42,314 nt of DNA from Oscillospiraceae bacterium (GCA_017481565.1 JAFUOZ010000094.1:1-42314), one strand, 5' to 3'. Shown: positions 9,133 to 16,820, numbered from the stretch's first letter. Translations and numbers: made by a program. Notes: generated from the letters alone by a model not told the origin.

Positions 9133-11079
9133 ATGAGTAAAAGAAAAGTCATCGGACTGATCGTGCCGCATCCCGAATCTATTTATGCTCAGAGAATACT
9201 TGACGGTATGTGCGATCAATGTCAGAAATATGGTTATAATCTGGCAGTTTTTTCTCCGCTTGTTCAGATATGTAATTATTTTACAGAATATCTTGAAGGC
9301 GAGCTGAATATTTTCGAGCTGATAAATTTTGATCGTCTTGACGGTGTTGTTGTTGCATCTATTCCTCTTACCGAGGACCGTATCCAGTATGTTTTCGATA
9401 ATGTACTTGAACAGATACAGCAGAAATGTACCAAGCCTGTTATTTCTCTTGATCTGCCCTTCGGCGATTATGATACCGTATATACAGATGACAGCTCTTC
9501 CTTTACGGAAATAACCGAGCATATTCTCGATGTACATAAAACCGAAAATATTTATTTCCTTACCGGAATGAAGGATTATCCTATTTCAAATCTGCGTCTC
9601 AGCGGATATACCAAGGCACTTACCCAGAGAGGGATCACCGTTAATGAGGATAATATCTTCTATGGTGATTTCTGGTATACCAGCGGTCATGCACTTGCAG
9701 ATAAGATCGCTTCAGGTGAAGTACAGAAACCCGACGCTGTTATCTGTGCCAGCGACCACATGGCAATAGGTCTTACAAACCGTCTTATTGAACATGGTAT
9801 AAAAGTACCTGAGGATATTATAGTAACAGGCTATGACGCAACTCAGGAAGCAGTTATAAATCATACAACAATAACTTCATACATACCTAAGATAAACGAA
9901 ATGGCAGCAGAGGCTGTCAACAAGCTTCGTACCCTTATCGAGCCTGATGAAAAGATACTCCCTATAACAAAGGCAGAGGGACATCTGTGCATAGGCAGCA
10001 GCTGCGGCTGCAAGGAGGATATGGCATATATAAAGGATCGTCTGAATGCCTCGCTTTTCAATGTAAATCTGGATTATAACAGACCTGATATCGATGAATA
10101 TATTGATATAGGCAGACTGATGGAAAGCTATGCTCTTGAAAATTATATGGGAGCGGATAATATACATGACTGCTTAAGAAGAATATTTGAATCCTCTTAT
10201 CTTCTCCGTCCTTACGGCGAGTTTTTCCTTTGTCTCAATGAGCACTGGCAGGATACTGATATTAAGCTGACCAAAGGCTATGAGGACCGTATAAAAACTG
10301 TTATTCTTGCAAAGCCGACCTCCTCATCTGAGTATTATAACGATATTTTCTATGATAATAATACAAACATATTTTTTGACAAGGAAGTTATGCTTCCCGA
10401 ATTGTTTGATGATGAAAGACCGCCTTCTGTTTTTTACTTTGCACCTGTTCATTTCAAGGAGCTTTCCCTTGGATATGCTGTGCTGAGAAATGAGCTTACT
10501 CAGAAAAAGAAAATAAATATCGTATTCCGCAACTGGCTGAGAAATGTCAATAATGCTCTTGAAATGATACGTATCAACAATAAGCTTAAAACATATTCTC
10601 TCCGTGATACTCTCACAGGTCTTTATAACCGAAGAGGTATGGATATTAATGTAAGAAAACTTTACGGCGGTTCGGACGATTCCGATCATTATCTTGTATT
10701 TGTTATAGATATGGACGGTCTGAAGATCATAAACGATACTTATGGTCACTCGGCAGGTGATTATGGTATCAATGCTATCGCATCAACCGTGCAGACCGTA
10801 TCAAGAAATACAGAAATATGCGTCCGTGCAGGCGGCGATGAATTTTACATTATAGGTATCGGCAGCTACAGCATTGCCGATGCTTATGCCCGTATCCAGA
10901 AATTCTATCAGGCACTTGATGAAATAAATCAGACCTCAGGCAAACCCTATGAGATATCTGCAAGTATCGGATTTGCATGTGAACCTGTTCATTCGGGGCT
11001 TACCCTTGATGAGATCATCAATCTTGCGGATACAAGAATGTATCAGAATAAGAGTGCGCGAAAGAAAAACCGCAGCTGA
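9133..11079 (+). CDS. Periplasmic-binding-protein-like sensor fused to GGDEF diguanylate cyclase
   Basis: 648 residues. The N-terminal ~290 residues resemble the sugar-binding core of LacI-type regulators (KVIGLIVPHPES at the start, DGVVVASIP, TDDSSSFTEITEHIL, PDAVICASDHMAIGL, EDIIVTGYDAT), but there is no helix-turn-helix before it and no signal peptide or membrane segment, so it should act in the cytosol. A linker with a CGC motif (GSSCGCKE) and a ~190-residue intermediate region precede the cyclase domain (about 490-648): DTLTGLYNRRG, then RAGGDEF with GGDEF at 567-571 and the ASIGFA strand. The active site is intact. The upstream inhibitory-site position reads RNTE instead of RxxD, so product inhibition may be weakened. 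It probably makes c-di-GMP in response to a small ligand, perhaps a sugar. GGAGGG at 9120-9125 sets the start. It is transcribed alone and ends at a strong terminator. Confidence 0.9.
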   Translation: MSKRKVIGLIVPHPESIYAQRILDGMCDQCQKYGYNLAVFSPLVQICNYFTEYLEGELNIFELINFDRLDGVVVASIPLTEDRIQYVFDNVLEQIQQKCTKPVISLDLPFGDYDTVYTDDSSSFTEITEHILDVHKTENIYFLTGMKDYPISNLRLSGYTKALTQRGITVNEDNIFYGDFWYTSGHALADKIASGEVQKPDAVICASDHMAIGLTNRLIEHGIKVPEDIIVTGYDATQEAVINHTTITSYIPKINEMAAEAVNKLRTLIEPDEKILPITKAEGHLCIGSSCGCKEDMAYIKDRLNASLFNVNLDYNRPDIDEYIDIGRLMESYALENYMGADNIHDCLRRIFESSYLLRPYGEFFLCLNEHWQDTDIKLTKGYEDRIKTVILAKPTSSSEYYNDIFYDNNTNIFFDKEVMLPELFDDERPPSVFYFAPVHFKELSLGYAVLRNELTQKKKINIVFRNWLRNVNNALEMIRINNKLKTYSLRDTLTGLYNRRGMDINVRKLYGGSDDSDHYLVFVIDMDGLKIINDTYGHSAGDYGINAIASTVQTVSRNTEICVRAGGDEFYIIGIGSYSIADAYARIQKFYQALDEINQTSGKPYEISASIGFACEPVHSGLTLDEIINLADTRMYQNKSARKKNRS

Positions 11080-11095
11080 CCGAATAATAATCCAT

Positions 11096-11144
11096 AAAAA
11101 AAGACTGCGATCTCTCCGAAAAGATAGAGACAGCAGTCTTTTTT
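11096..11144 (+). terminator. Rho-independent terminator
   Basis: A-run plus GACTGC (11103-11108) pairs with GCAGTC plus T-run (11133-11144), with an inner TCTCT/AGAGA stem (11111-11115/11126-11130). Confidence 0.9.
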
Positions 11145-11205
11145 AGTATAGCAGATATGAAAAGAAAAATTCAAAGGCTTTATTTAAGAAAAATCATCTT
11201 ATATA

Positions 11206-11234
11206 TTTACATTCAAGAAACTATATGTTATTAT
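11206..11234 (+). promoter_or_regulatory. Sigma-A promoter of the endonuclease V operon
   Basis: TTTACA at 11206-11211, a 17-base spacer, then TATTAT at 11229-11234. This promoter lies inside the region that a longer reading frame from 11157 would translate, which supports the start at 11262. Confidence 0.65.
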
Positions 11235-11261
11235 ATAATAAAAAAGAAGGCCGGAATAATT

Positions 11262-11957
11262 ATGATAGATAAGGAAAAGGAATTTCTCCGTATACAAAAT
11301 TCGCTTAAAGATAAAATAATATGCACCGACTGCTTTGATACAGATAATATCAGGACTATTGCAGGAGTTGACCTTGCATATTATAATAAAAACGACGAGG
11401 AATATGCTGTCTGCTGTATTGTTATTATCGACAGGTCAACACATAAAATCACTGAAACAAAGCATTTCGGCGGAAGGATAGAATGTCCCTATATCCCCGG
11501 TTTTCTTGCTTTCCGTGAGCTGCCTCTGATAAGAAAGACCGCTGATTTACTGGAGCAGAAGCCCGATCTTTATATGTTTGACGGAAACGGATATCTTCAC
11601 CCGAGACACATGGGAATAGCATCTCATGCGTCATTTTATCTTGACGCTCCCACAATAGGCGTTGCCAAAACATATTATCGTGTGGAAAAAGACCTTGATT
11701 ATACCGAGCCTGATATAGAAGCAGGAAGCTATACGGATATCATTTTAAACGGTCAGGTCTACGGCAGGGCACTCCGTACTCACACGGGAGTACGTCCTGT
11801 TTTCGTATCTGTCGGAAATCACATATCACTTGACACAGCTACAAGTCTTACCCTTGAACTGACGGATAAGGAAAGTCATATCCCTGTTCCCACAAGATAT
11901 GCCGATCTTGAAACTCATATCCAGAGGCGGATAATCACAGAGGAGGACAGTCAATGA
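11262..11957 (+). CDS. nfi: Endonuclease V (deoxyinosine 3' endonuclease)
   Basis: 231 residues from the ATG at 11262; an upstream in-frame ATG at 11157 would run through the promoter. Endonuclease V cleaves DNA at the second phosphodiester bond 3' of deoxyinosine and starts repair of deaminated adenine. The catalytic pattern is complete: Asp37 (AGVDLAYY), Glu86 (FRELPL), Asp107 (FDGNGYLHPR) and His187 (VGNHIS). The length fits the family (about 220-240). Its stop overlaps the start of the next gene by four bases (ATGA), so the two are translationally coupled. Confidence 0.93.
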   Translation: MIDKEKEFLRIQNSLKDKIICTDCFDTDNIRTIAGVDLAYYNKNDEEYAVCCIVIIDRSTHKITETKHFGGRIECPYIPGFLAFRELPLIRKTADLLEQKPDLYMFDGNGYLHPRHMGIASHASFYLDAPTIGVAKTYYRVEKDLDYTEPDIEAGSYTDIILNGQVYGRALRTHTGVRPVFVSVGNHISLDTATSLTLELTDKESHIPVPTRYADLETHIQRRIITEEDSQ

Positions 11958-12790
11958 AGGATCTTAACATAATAAAAAAGCTGATGAACGATAAAATAAC
12001 CGAATCCGATCTTAAATACACCGACTGCTACATAAGACCTCAGCTTAGTATCCTTATCCCAACCGCAGATGAGGAGCCTTATGCGGAAAAAATGCCATTC
12101 AATTCATATTCTGTTACCATAAGCTTTGACGCAGCCAAGACGGAAAAGCCCGCTCATTATCATGCGGAAATAACCTCCCCCATGACTTTCGAAAAGCATA
12201 CAAAGGGTAATCATTATTACCGTATTCTTATTGATAAAGAATATTTCGAAAAGCGTTATCTGATGTATTCGGATAATATCCCGATATTTGAAAGCACTCA
12301 CTTTGAATTTTGCAGTGATATTTTAAAGGCGCTTAATACCTTTGTATTTGAATACAGCAAATCCATGCTCAATTCAGATATAACACTTGACGCTCAATCG
12401 GAGATAATCACCCACTGGATGATACGCAGTATTTTCGGTGAAACACTGGATATGCGTTCAGTCTCCTCCGATTATTCGGTTGCAAAGGCTCAGCATTATA
12501 TGGAACAGCATTATTCAGAGCATATTACTATCACAAAGCTTGCCGCCCTGGGATATATCTCCCCTTCCGCTTTCAACCGACGCTTTAAAAAGGAAACAGG
12601 AATAACTCCCATAGAATATCTTATAGAAATCAGAATAAATAATTCAAAGAATATGCTGAAAAGAAAAAGCATACCCATTACCGAAATTGCCCTCAGATGC
12701 GGTTTCGGAAGTAATGCGCATTTTTCCTCATGCTTTCAGATGAGAACGGGTCTATCCCCTACAGAATACCGTGAAAGATATTCCGAATAG
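11954..12790 (+). CDS. AraC family transcriptional regulator
   Basis: 278 residues. The C-terminal ~100 residues are the AraC DNA-binding region (ITKLAALGYISPSAFNRRF, then ITEIALRCGFGSNAHFSS and GLSPTEYRERY). The N-terminal ~170 residues do not show the usual cupin HWH motif but have ARAC-typical spacing, so the ligand is unknown. It overlaps the endonuclease V gene by four bases, with GAGGAGG just upstream. The pairing of a DNA repair nuclease with an AraC regulator is unusual and suggests convenience of transcription rather than a known pathway. Confidence 0.9.
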   Translation: MKDLNIIKKLMNDKITESDLKYTDCYIRPQLSILIPTADEEPYAEKMPFNSYSVTISFDAAKTEKPAHYHAEITSPMTFEKHTKGNHYYRILIDKEYFEKRYLMYSDNIPIFESTHFEFCSDILKALNTFVFEYSKSMLNSDITLDAQSEIITHWMIRSIFGETLDMRSVSSDYSVAKAQHYMEQHYSEHITITKLAALGYISPSAFNRRFKKETGITPIEYLIEIRINNSKNMLKRKSIPITEIALRCGFGSNAHFSSCFQMRTGLSPTEYRERYSE

Positions 12791-12888
12791 CATTTTTTTG
12801 AAAAATAACAGCAGTATTTTGAAAGCTTATTTTTTACCTTAAGATTATAATATCTATATCGGATAAATCAATGAAAGGATATGATATT

Positions 12889-13311
12889 ATGAACTCTAAG
12901 GAATGTTTTAAGCTTGTCAACGAAAATCCTGCCTTCTATCTGGCAACTGCAGAGGGAGATCAGCCGAGAGTAAGGGGAATGCTTCTTTTCCGTGCCGATG
13001 AAAACGGCTTTATTTTCCACACCTCCTCTTCAAAGGACGTATTTGCACAGATAAAGGAAAATCCCAAGGCTGAAATGTGCTTTTCCTGCAACGGAACACA
13101 GATCCGTGTAACAGGTGTACTGGAGCAGGTACATGACGAAAAGCTTCGTGCAGAGATCTTTGCACATCCTACAAGAAAATTTCTTCAGGCGTGGGTGGAT
13201 AACGGTATAGATCATCTTCTACAGATATTCGTTATGAAAAAATGTACCGCTGTTACATGGACTATGGAGTCAAACTTTGCTCCCAAGGAAATCATCACAC
13301 TCTGCGAATAA
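12889..13311 (+). CDS. Pyridoxamine 5'-phosphate oxidase-like flavin-binding family protein
   Basis: 140 residues from the ATG at 12889, chosen because AAAGGA lies about ten bases upstream; an ATG at 12871 overlaps that site. The split beta-barrel pattern of small PNPOx-like proteins is clear: ENPAFYLATAEGDQPRVRGM, FIFHTSSSKDVFAQIKENPKAEMCF and the closing AVTWTM. Such proteins bind FMN or F420 or heme and often reduce small molecules or act in detoxification. It is far shorter than true PdxH and lacks evidence for a role in vitamin B6 synthesis. A TATAAT lies at 12846-12851, but no good -35 is placed. Confidence 0.85.
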   Translation: MNSKECFKLVNENPAFYLATAEGDQPRVRGMLLFRADENGFIFHTSSSKDVFAQIKENPKAEMCFSCNGTQIRVTGVLEQVHDEKLRAEIFAHPTRKFLQAWVDNGIDHLLQIFVMKKCTAVTWTMESNFAPKEIITLCE

Positions 13312-13312
13312 C

Positions 13313-13354
13313 AAAAACCGCACCGTTTCTCCGAAAAGAAACAGTGCGGTTTTT
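13313..13354 (+). terminator. Rho-independent terminator, probably bidirectional
   Basis: AAAAACCGCAC (13313-13323) pairs with GTGCGGTTTTT (13344-13354), with an inner GTTTCT/AGAAAC stem (13325-13330/13337-13342). It lies between convergent genes and has T-runs on both strands. Confidence 0.92.
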
Positions 13355-13373
13355 GTTATTTTAATCTATTCGA

Positions 13374-14765
13374 TTACTTGTTGGAAAGATACTCATTGAT
13401 AGCCTTGGCAGCATTCTTACCTGCACCCATAGCGGAAATAACAGTAGCAGCACCTGTTACAGCGTCACCGCCTGCATATACGCCTTCACGGGAAGTAAGA
13501 CCGCTTTCGTCCTTTGTAACGATACAGCCGTGGCTGTTAGTCTCAAGACCCTCTGTTGTATTCTTGATAAGAGGATTGGGTGATGTACCGATAGACATAA
13601 CAACACAGTCAACATCGAGAACAAACTCGGAATCAGCCTTGACAACAGGCTTTCTTCTGCCTGATGCATCGGGTTCGCCAAGCTCCATCTCAACGCACTT
13701 CATGCCGCTTACGAACTTATCCTCACCGCCGATGATCTCAACGGGATTTGTAAGAAGCTTGAAGATAATTCCCTCTTCCTTAGCGTGCTCAACCTCTTCA
13801 AGACGAGCAGGAAGCTCTTCTTCGCCGCGGCGGTATACAATGTATACTTCCTCAGCGCCGAGACGCTTAGCGCATCTTGCAGCGTCCATTGCAACGTTAC
13901 CGCCGCCAACAACTGCAACCTTCTTGTTCTGCTTGATAGGAGTATCGCTGTCCTCCTTGTAAGCCTTCATAAGATTTACACGGGTAAGGAACTCATTAGC
14001 GGAATATACGCCCTTAAGGTTTTCACCGGGGATATTCATGAATCTGGGGAGACCTGCACCGGAGCCGATGAAGCAAGCGTCAAAGCCGTTTTCTTCAAAG
14101 AGCTCATCAATAGTGATAGTCTTACCGATAACCATATTTGTCTGAACATCAACACCAAGTGCGCTCAGATTGTCGATTTCCTTCTGAACGATGGACTTGG
14201 GAAGTCTGAACTCGGGGATACCGTAAACGAGAACACCGCCTGCAAGGTGAAGAGCCTCGTAAACTGTAACAGCATAACCCATTCTTGCAAGGTCGCCTGC
14301 ACAGGTAAGACCTGCGGGACCTGCACCGATGATAGCAACCTTCTTGCCGTTGGGCTCAGGCTTTACGACCTCACCCTTGAAGTTGGCAATATGATAGTCA
14401 GCAGCAAATCTTTCAAGACGGCCGATACCTACAGGCTCGCCCTTGATTCCTCTTACGCACTTGCCCTCACACTGCTTTTCCTGGGGACATACACGTCCGC
14501 AGACAGCGGGAAGTGAGCTTGACTTTGAAATGATCTGATAAGCGCCCTCATAATTGCCCTTTGCGATCTCCTGGATAAATGCAGGGATCTCAATGTTTAC
14601 GGGACATCCGCTTACGCAGGGCATATTCTTACAGTTAAGGCATCTCTGAGCCTCATCTACTGCCATTTCCTCTGTATAGCCGAGAGCAACCTCAAGAAAG
14701 TTCTTGTTTCTTACATCAGGCTCCTGTGCGGGCATAGGATTTTTTACAAGTGACATGTTAGGCAT
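13374..14765 (-). CDS. nfnB: NfnB: large subunit of NADH-dependent reduced ferredoxin:NADP+ oxidoreductase (GltD-like)
   Basis: 463 residues. The N-terminus carries a cysteine-rich domain for two [4Fe-4S] clusters (CLNCKNMPCVSGCP, then CGRVCPQEKQCEGKC). FAD-binding follows as VAIIGAGPAGL near residue 150 and the NADPH-binding fold as VAVVGGGNVAMD near 288, with IGTSPNPL and VYAGGDAVTGAATV near the end. This is the glutamate-synthase small-subunit-like family. Its immediate neighbour is a NfnA-type subunit and no glutamate synthase large subunit is nearby, so NfnB of the electron-bifurcating transhydrogenase is the better call. The enzyme couples NADPH formation or use to NADH and reduced ferredoxin. 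AAGGAGGT lies in the end of nfnA, one base separates the genes, and codon use favours AAG/GAG/CTT as in the hyd genes, suggesting high expression. Confidence 0.88.
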   Translation of the reverse strand: MPNMSLVKNPMPAQEPDVRNKNFLEVALGYTEEMAVDEAQRCLNCKNMPCVSGCPVNIEIPAFIQEIAKGNYEGAYQIISKSSSLPAVCGRVCPQEKQCEGKCVRGIKGEPVGIGRLERFAADYHIANFKGEVVKPEPNGKKVAIIGAGPAGLTCAGDLARMGYAVTVYEALHLAGGVLVYGIPEFRLPKSIVQKEIDNLSALGVDVQTNMVIGKTITIDELFEENGFDACFIGSGAGLPRFMNIPGENLKGVYSANEFLTRVNLMKAYKEDSDTPIKQNKKVAVVGGGNVAMDAARCAKRLGAEEVYIVYRRGEEELPARLEEVEHAKEEGIIFKLLTNPVEIIGGEDKFVSGMKCVEMELGEPDASGRRKPVVKADSEFVLDVDCVVMSIGTSPNPLIKNTTEGLETNSHGCIVTKDESGLTSREGVYAGGDAVTGAATVISAMGAGKNAAKAINEYLSNK

Positions 14766-14766
14766 C

Positions 14767-15609
14767 TTACTTTACCTCCTTGTTGAAAAGATTGCATGTT
14801 TCCTCGTGCTTATGGCGCTCGAAGGGCTTGTACATTGCGCCTCTGTCCATAGCCTCATCAAAATCGATAAGGTGACCGTCAAAGTCGGGACCGTCAACAC
14901 ATGCAAACTTTGTTTCGCCGCCTACAGTAAGACGGCAGCCGCCGCACATACCTGTACCGTCGATCATAATCGGGTTCATGGAAGCAATAGTCTTGATATT
15001 GAATTCCTTTGTAAGCTGACATACGAACTTCATCATGATGAGGGGACCGATTGTGATTACTTCATCATACTGCTCGCCGCTTTCGATAAGCTTTCTGAGA
15101 GCATCGGTAACAAGACCCTTTTCACCGTGTGAGCCGTCATCTGTCATCATGACCATCTTTGTGGAGTTAGCCTTGAATTCATCTTCAAGAATAACAAGAT
15201 CCTTGTTTCTGAAGCCGACGATAGAATGAACCTCACAGCCCATGTTATGAAGCTTCTTTGTGATAGGATATGCGATAGCACAGCCAACACCGCCGCCTAC
15301 AACGGCAACCTTTTTAAGACCGTCTGTATGTGTGGCAACACCGAGAGGTCCTACGAAATCGTGGATATATTCGCCCTCCATGATATGGTTGAGCTTTTCT
15401 GTAGTAGCGCCTACGACCTGGAAAATGATAGTTACGCTGCCCTTTTCTCTGTCATAATCTGCAACTGTGAGAGGGATACGCTCGCCCTCTGCGTCGGTTC
15501 TGAGAATAATGAACTGACCGGGCTCAGCCTTCTTCGCAACTGCGGGAGCGTCGATTTCCAGCAGAGTTACGGTAGGATTGAGCTCTTTCCTGCGTAAAAT
15601 CTTGTACAT
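14767..15609 (-). CDS. nfnA: NfnA: FAD/NAD and [2Fe-2S] subunit of the transhydrogenase
   Basis: 280 residues from the ATG at 15609. An ATG nine bases upstream (15618) abuts AAAGGG too closely, while 15609 has ideal spacing. The protein is of the dihydroorotate/sulfide dehydrogenase electron-transfer type: PGQFIILRTDAEGERIPLT for FAD, VAVVGGGVGCAIA for NAD(H), and a C-terminal [2Fe-2S] segment with MCGGCRLTVGG and FACVDGPDFDGH. In NfnA the cluster has one Asp and three Cys ligands, which fits the Asp just before GTGMCGGC. With NfnB it bifurcates electrons between NADH and reduced ferredoxin or NADPH. It is first in the minus-strand operon and divergent from the hydrogenase operon. Confidence 0.9.
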   Translation of the reverse strand: MYKILRRKELNPTVTLLEIDAPAVAKKAEPGQFIILRTDAEGERIPLTVADYDREKGSVTIIFQVVGATTEKLNHIMEGEYIHDFVGPLGVATHTDGLKKVAVVGGGVGCAIAYPITKKLHNMGCEVHSIVGFRNKDLVILEDEFKANSTKMVMMTDDGSHGEKGLVTDALRKLIESGEQYDEVITIGPLIMMKFVCQLTKEFNIKTIASMNPIMIDGTGMCGGCRLTVGGETKFACVDGPDFDGHLIDFDEAMDRGAMYKPFERHKHEETCNLFNKEVK

Positions 15610-15706
15610 GACTTTCATGCCCTTTCATAATAAATTTTAGGCACACGGATCATAACAATATGTAAATGTAAGGTTTATCCATATTTACTGTACCGTGTTT
15701 CCTCAC

Positions 15707-15730
15707 AAAAAACCGCTTGTAAAAAAGCGG
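15707..15730 (-). terminator. Terminator-like hairpin in the nfnAB leader (possible attenuator)
   Basis: Read on the minus strand, CCGCTT (15730-15725), a 6-base loop, AAGCGG (15718-15713) and six Ts. It ends about 97 bases before the nfnA start codon. Either it stops a minus transcript from the far side, or nfnAB is initiated upstream and attenuated here. I could not place a strong minus promoter on either side with certainty. Confidence 0.55.
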
Positions 15731-15967
15731 CAATTTTACATTATCGACAACCATATCCGCAAAATGCACTATATCATTCAAACAGCGTCAGATATGTTTG
15801 TCTAATTTTATAATACCATATATCCATATATTTTTGAAATATAAAAAAAGCATGACTCATGTATTTTTTGACATATCTCATTAAAAAGCACGAAAAACCG
15901 ACAATATTTTGAGTTAGCGATAATTTACTCATGCAATATAAAGAATATGCTATATACTTTTTTACAT

Positions 15968-16005
15968 TGTACAAATTGACACAGCCATTATATAATTACA
16001 TTAAT
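15968..16005 (+). promoter_or_regulatory. Promoter elements upstream of the hyd leader
   Basis: Two overlapping readings: TTGACA (15976-15981), an 18-base spacer and ATTAAT (16000-16005); or TTGTAC (15968-15973), a 17-base spacer and TATAAT (15991-15996). The first has a perfect -35, the second a perfect -10. TTGTACAA at 15968-15975 is an 8-bp palindrome. Transcription would start near 16003-16012. Confidence 0.5.
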
Positions 16006-16009
16006 ATAA

Positions 16010-16036
16010 CTTTTTAGGTGAATTATGCCTAAAAAG
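16010..16036. promoter_or_regulatory. 9-9-9 inverted repeat at the expected transcription start
   Basis: CTTTTTAGG (16010-16018) and CCTAAAAAG (16028-16036) are perfect inverted arms with a 9-base centre. As DNA, the core TTAGG-N9-CCTAA has the geometry of DtxR/IdeR iron boxes, although the inner nine bases do not match. As RNA, the hairpin would hide the AGGTGA ribosome binding site in its stem and show the ATG (16025) in its loop. Confidence 0.55.
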
Positions 16037-16123
16037 ATTAACCAGGTATTAAAAAGAAACAGCGTATTCAACAAACCATTTGGGCATTGCGGAAGTTTTT
16101 GTGGATATCACTTGTCAGAATGA
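16025..16123 (+). CDS. Possible small peptide of 32 residues in the hyd leader
   Basis: A short frame, ATG at 16025 and TGA at 16121, preceded by AGGTGA five bases upstream and by promoter elements at the right distance. The peptide has a basic N-terminal half (MPKKINQVLKRNS) and an aromatic/Cys/Gly/His C-terminal part (FGHCGSFCGYH). No known family is recognised. It could be a regulatory leader peptide, a small metal- or redox-sensitive peptide, or an accidental frame in a structured leader. No other gene lies in this 180-base stretch. Confidence 0.35.
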   Translation: MPKKINQVLKRNSVFNKPFGHCGSFCGYHLSE

Positions 16124-16161
16124 TACACACTTATTTTTCCGTATTATTTTTTAAGCTGAAA

Positions 16162-16179
16162 TTGTTATATTTTTCACAA
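16162..16179. promoter_or_regulatory. Rex-like operator upstream of hydC
   Basis: TTGTTATATTTTTCACAA matches the Rex consensus TTGTTA-N6-TAACAA at 11 of 12 arm positions. Rex is the NADH/NAD+-sensing repressor that commonly controls fermentative hydrogenase and dehydrogenase genes in Firmicutes. The site lies 125 bases before the hydC start and would release expression when NADH accumulates. Its TTGTTA may double as a -35. Confidence 0.6.
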
Positions 16180-16304
16180 ATTCGTGTATTTCAATTTGTC
16201 TGAAATAACATATTTTTGCGTAAATACACTACTTTTTCAAATAAAAAAGCCGTGGTTTCCGATATGCGTTTCAATCAATTTTTTACAAGAGAGGAAGAAA
16301 AATA

Positions 16305-16784
16305 ATGAATAACGAGTTCAATTACACCGTTATCGACGATATTCTCAATGAATATCCGCCGACTGCCGTAATCGCCATTCTTCAGGCAGTTCAGGAGCAT
16401 TATCACTACCTGCCCAGAGAGGCATTCCCCTACATCGCAAAGAAGCTTAACGTAGGTGAGGCGCGTATCTACAGCGTAGCGACCTTCTATGAGAATTTCT
16501 CCCTTGAGCCCAAGGGCAAGTATGTCATCAAGTGCTGTGACGGTACTGCCTGTCATGTAAGAGGCTCTATCCCCATTCTTGAAAAGCTCCGCGAAGAGCT
16601 CGGTCTTTCCGAGGACAAGAAGACTACGGACGATCTTCTTTTCACAGTTGAAACAGTATCATGTCTCGGCGCATGCGGACTTGCTCCCGCTATCACCGTA
16701 AACGACAAGGTTTACGGCGCAATGACTCCCGATAAGGCTGTTGAGCTTCTCAATACTCTGAAAGCAGAATCAGCTGAAGCTTAA
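16305..16784 (+). CDS. hydC: HydC: NuoE-like [2Fe-2S] subunit of bifurcating [FeFe]-hydrogenase
   Basis: 159 residues. It has the thioredoxin-like [2Fe-2S] fold of NuoE/HydC: a helical N-terminus (LQAVQEHYHYLPREAFPYIAKKLNV), the VATFYENFSLEPKGK loop, and four cluster cysteines in CDGTAC and, about 40 residues later, CLGAC. It transfers electrons between HydB and HydA in the trimeric hydrogenase. AGAGGA precedes the start. It is first of three co-directional genes (C-B-A order). Length and motif spacing are normal for the family. Confidence 0.95.
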   Translation: MNNEFNYTVIDDILNEYPPTAVIAILQAVQEHYHYLPREAFPYIAKKLNVGEARIYSVATFYENFSLEPKGKYVIKCCDGTACHVRGSIPILEKLREELGLSEDKKTTDDLLFTVETVSCLGACGLAPAITVNDKVYGAMTPDKAVELLNTLKAESAEA

Positions 16785-16820
16785 GGCTGTCCAAAACACT
16801 CATTGAAAGGAATGTTCTAT

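Larger units (their letters stand above)
15610..16304. other. 695-base divergent intergenic region between nfnAB and hydCBA
   Basis: Contents from left to right: the nfnA ribosome binding site; a minus-strand terminator-like hairpin at 15707-15730; AT-rich sequence to 15960 in which I see no gene (a 66-codon frame on the minus strand has no start signal); promoter elements at 15968-16005; a 9-9-9 inverted repeat at 16010-16036; a possible 32-residue peptide at 16025-16123; a Rex-like operator at 16162-16179; a 6-bp inverted repeat (ATTTCA/TGAAAT) at 16188-16206; and the hydC ribosome binding site near 16290. Confidence 0.7.

Noticed and set aside
13785..14516. Long plus-strand open frame opposite nfnB
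   Set aside because: Codon use and composition follow the antisense of a conserved gene; no start signal and no family likeness.
13374..14765. Glutamate synthase small subunit (GltD)
   Set aside because: No GltB-like large subunit is adjacent and the NfnA-type partner is one base away, so NfnB fits better.
15774..15974. Minus-strand open frame of 66 codons in the nfn-hyd gap
   Set aside because: It would start at TTG with no ribosome binding site, is rich in Lys/Tyr/Phe from AT-rich DNA, and overlaps promoter elements of the hyd operon.
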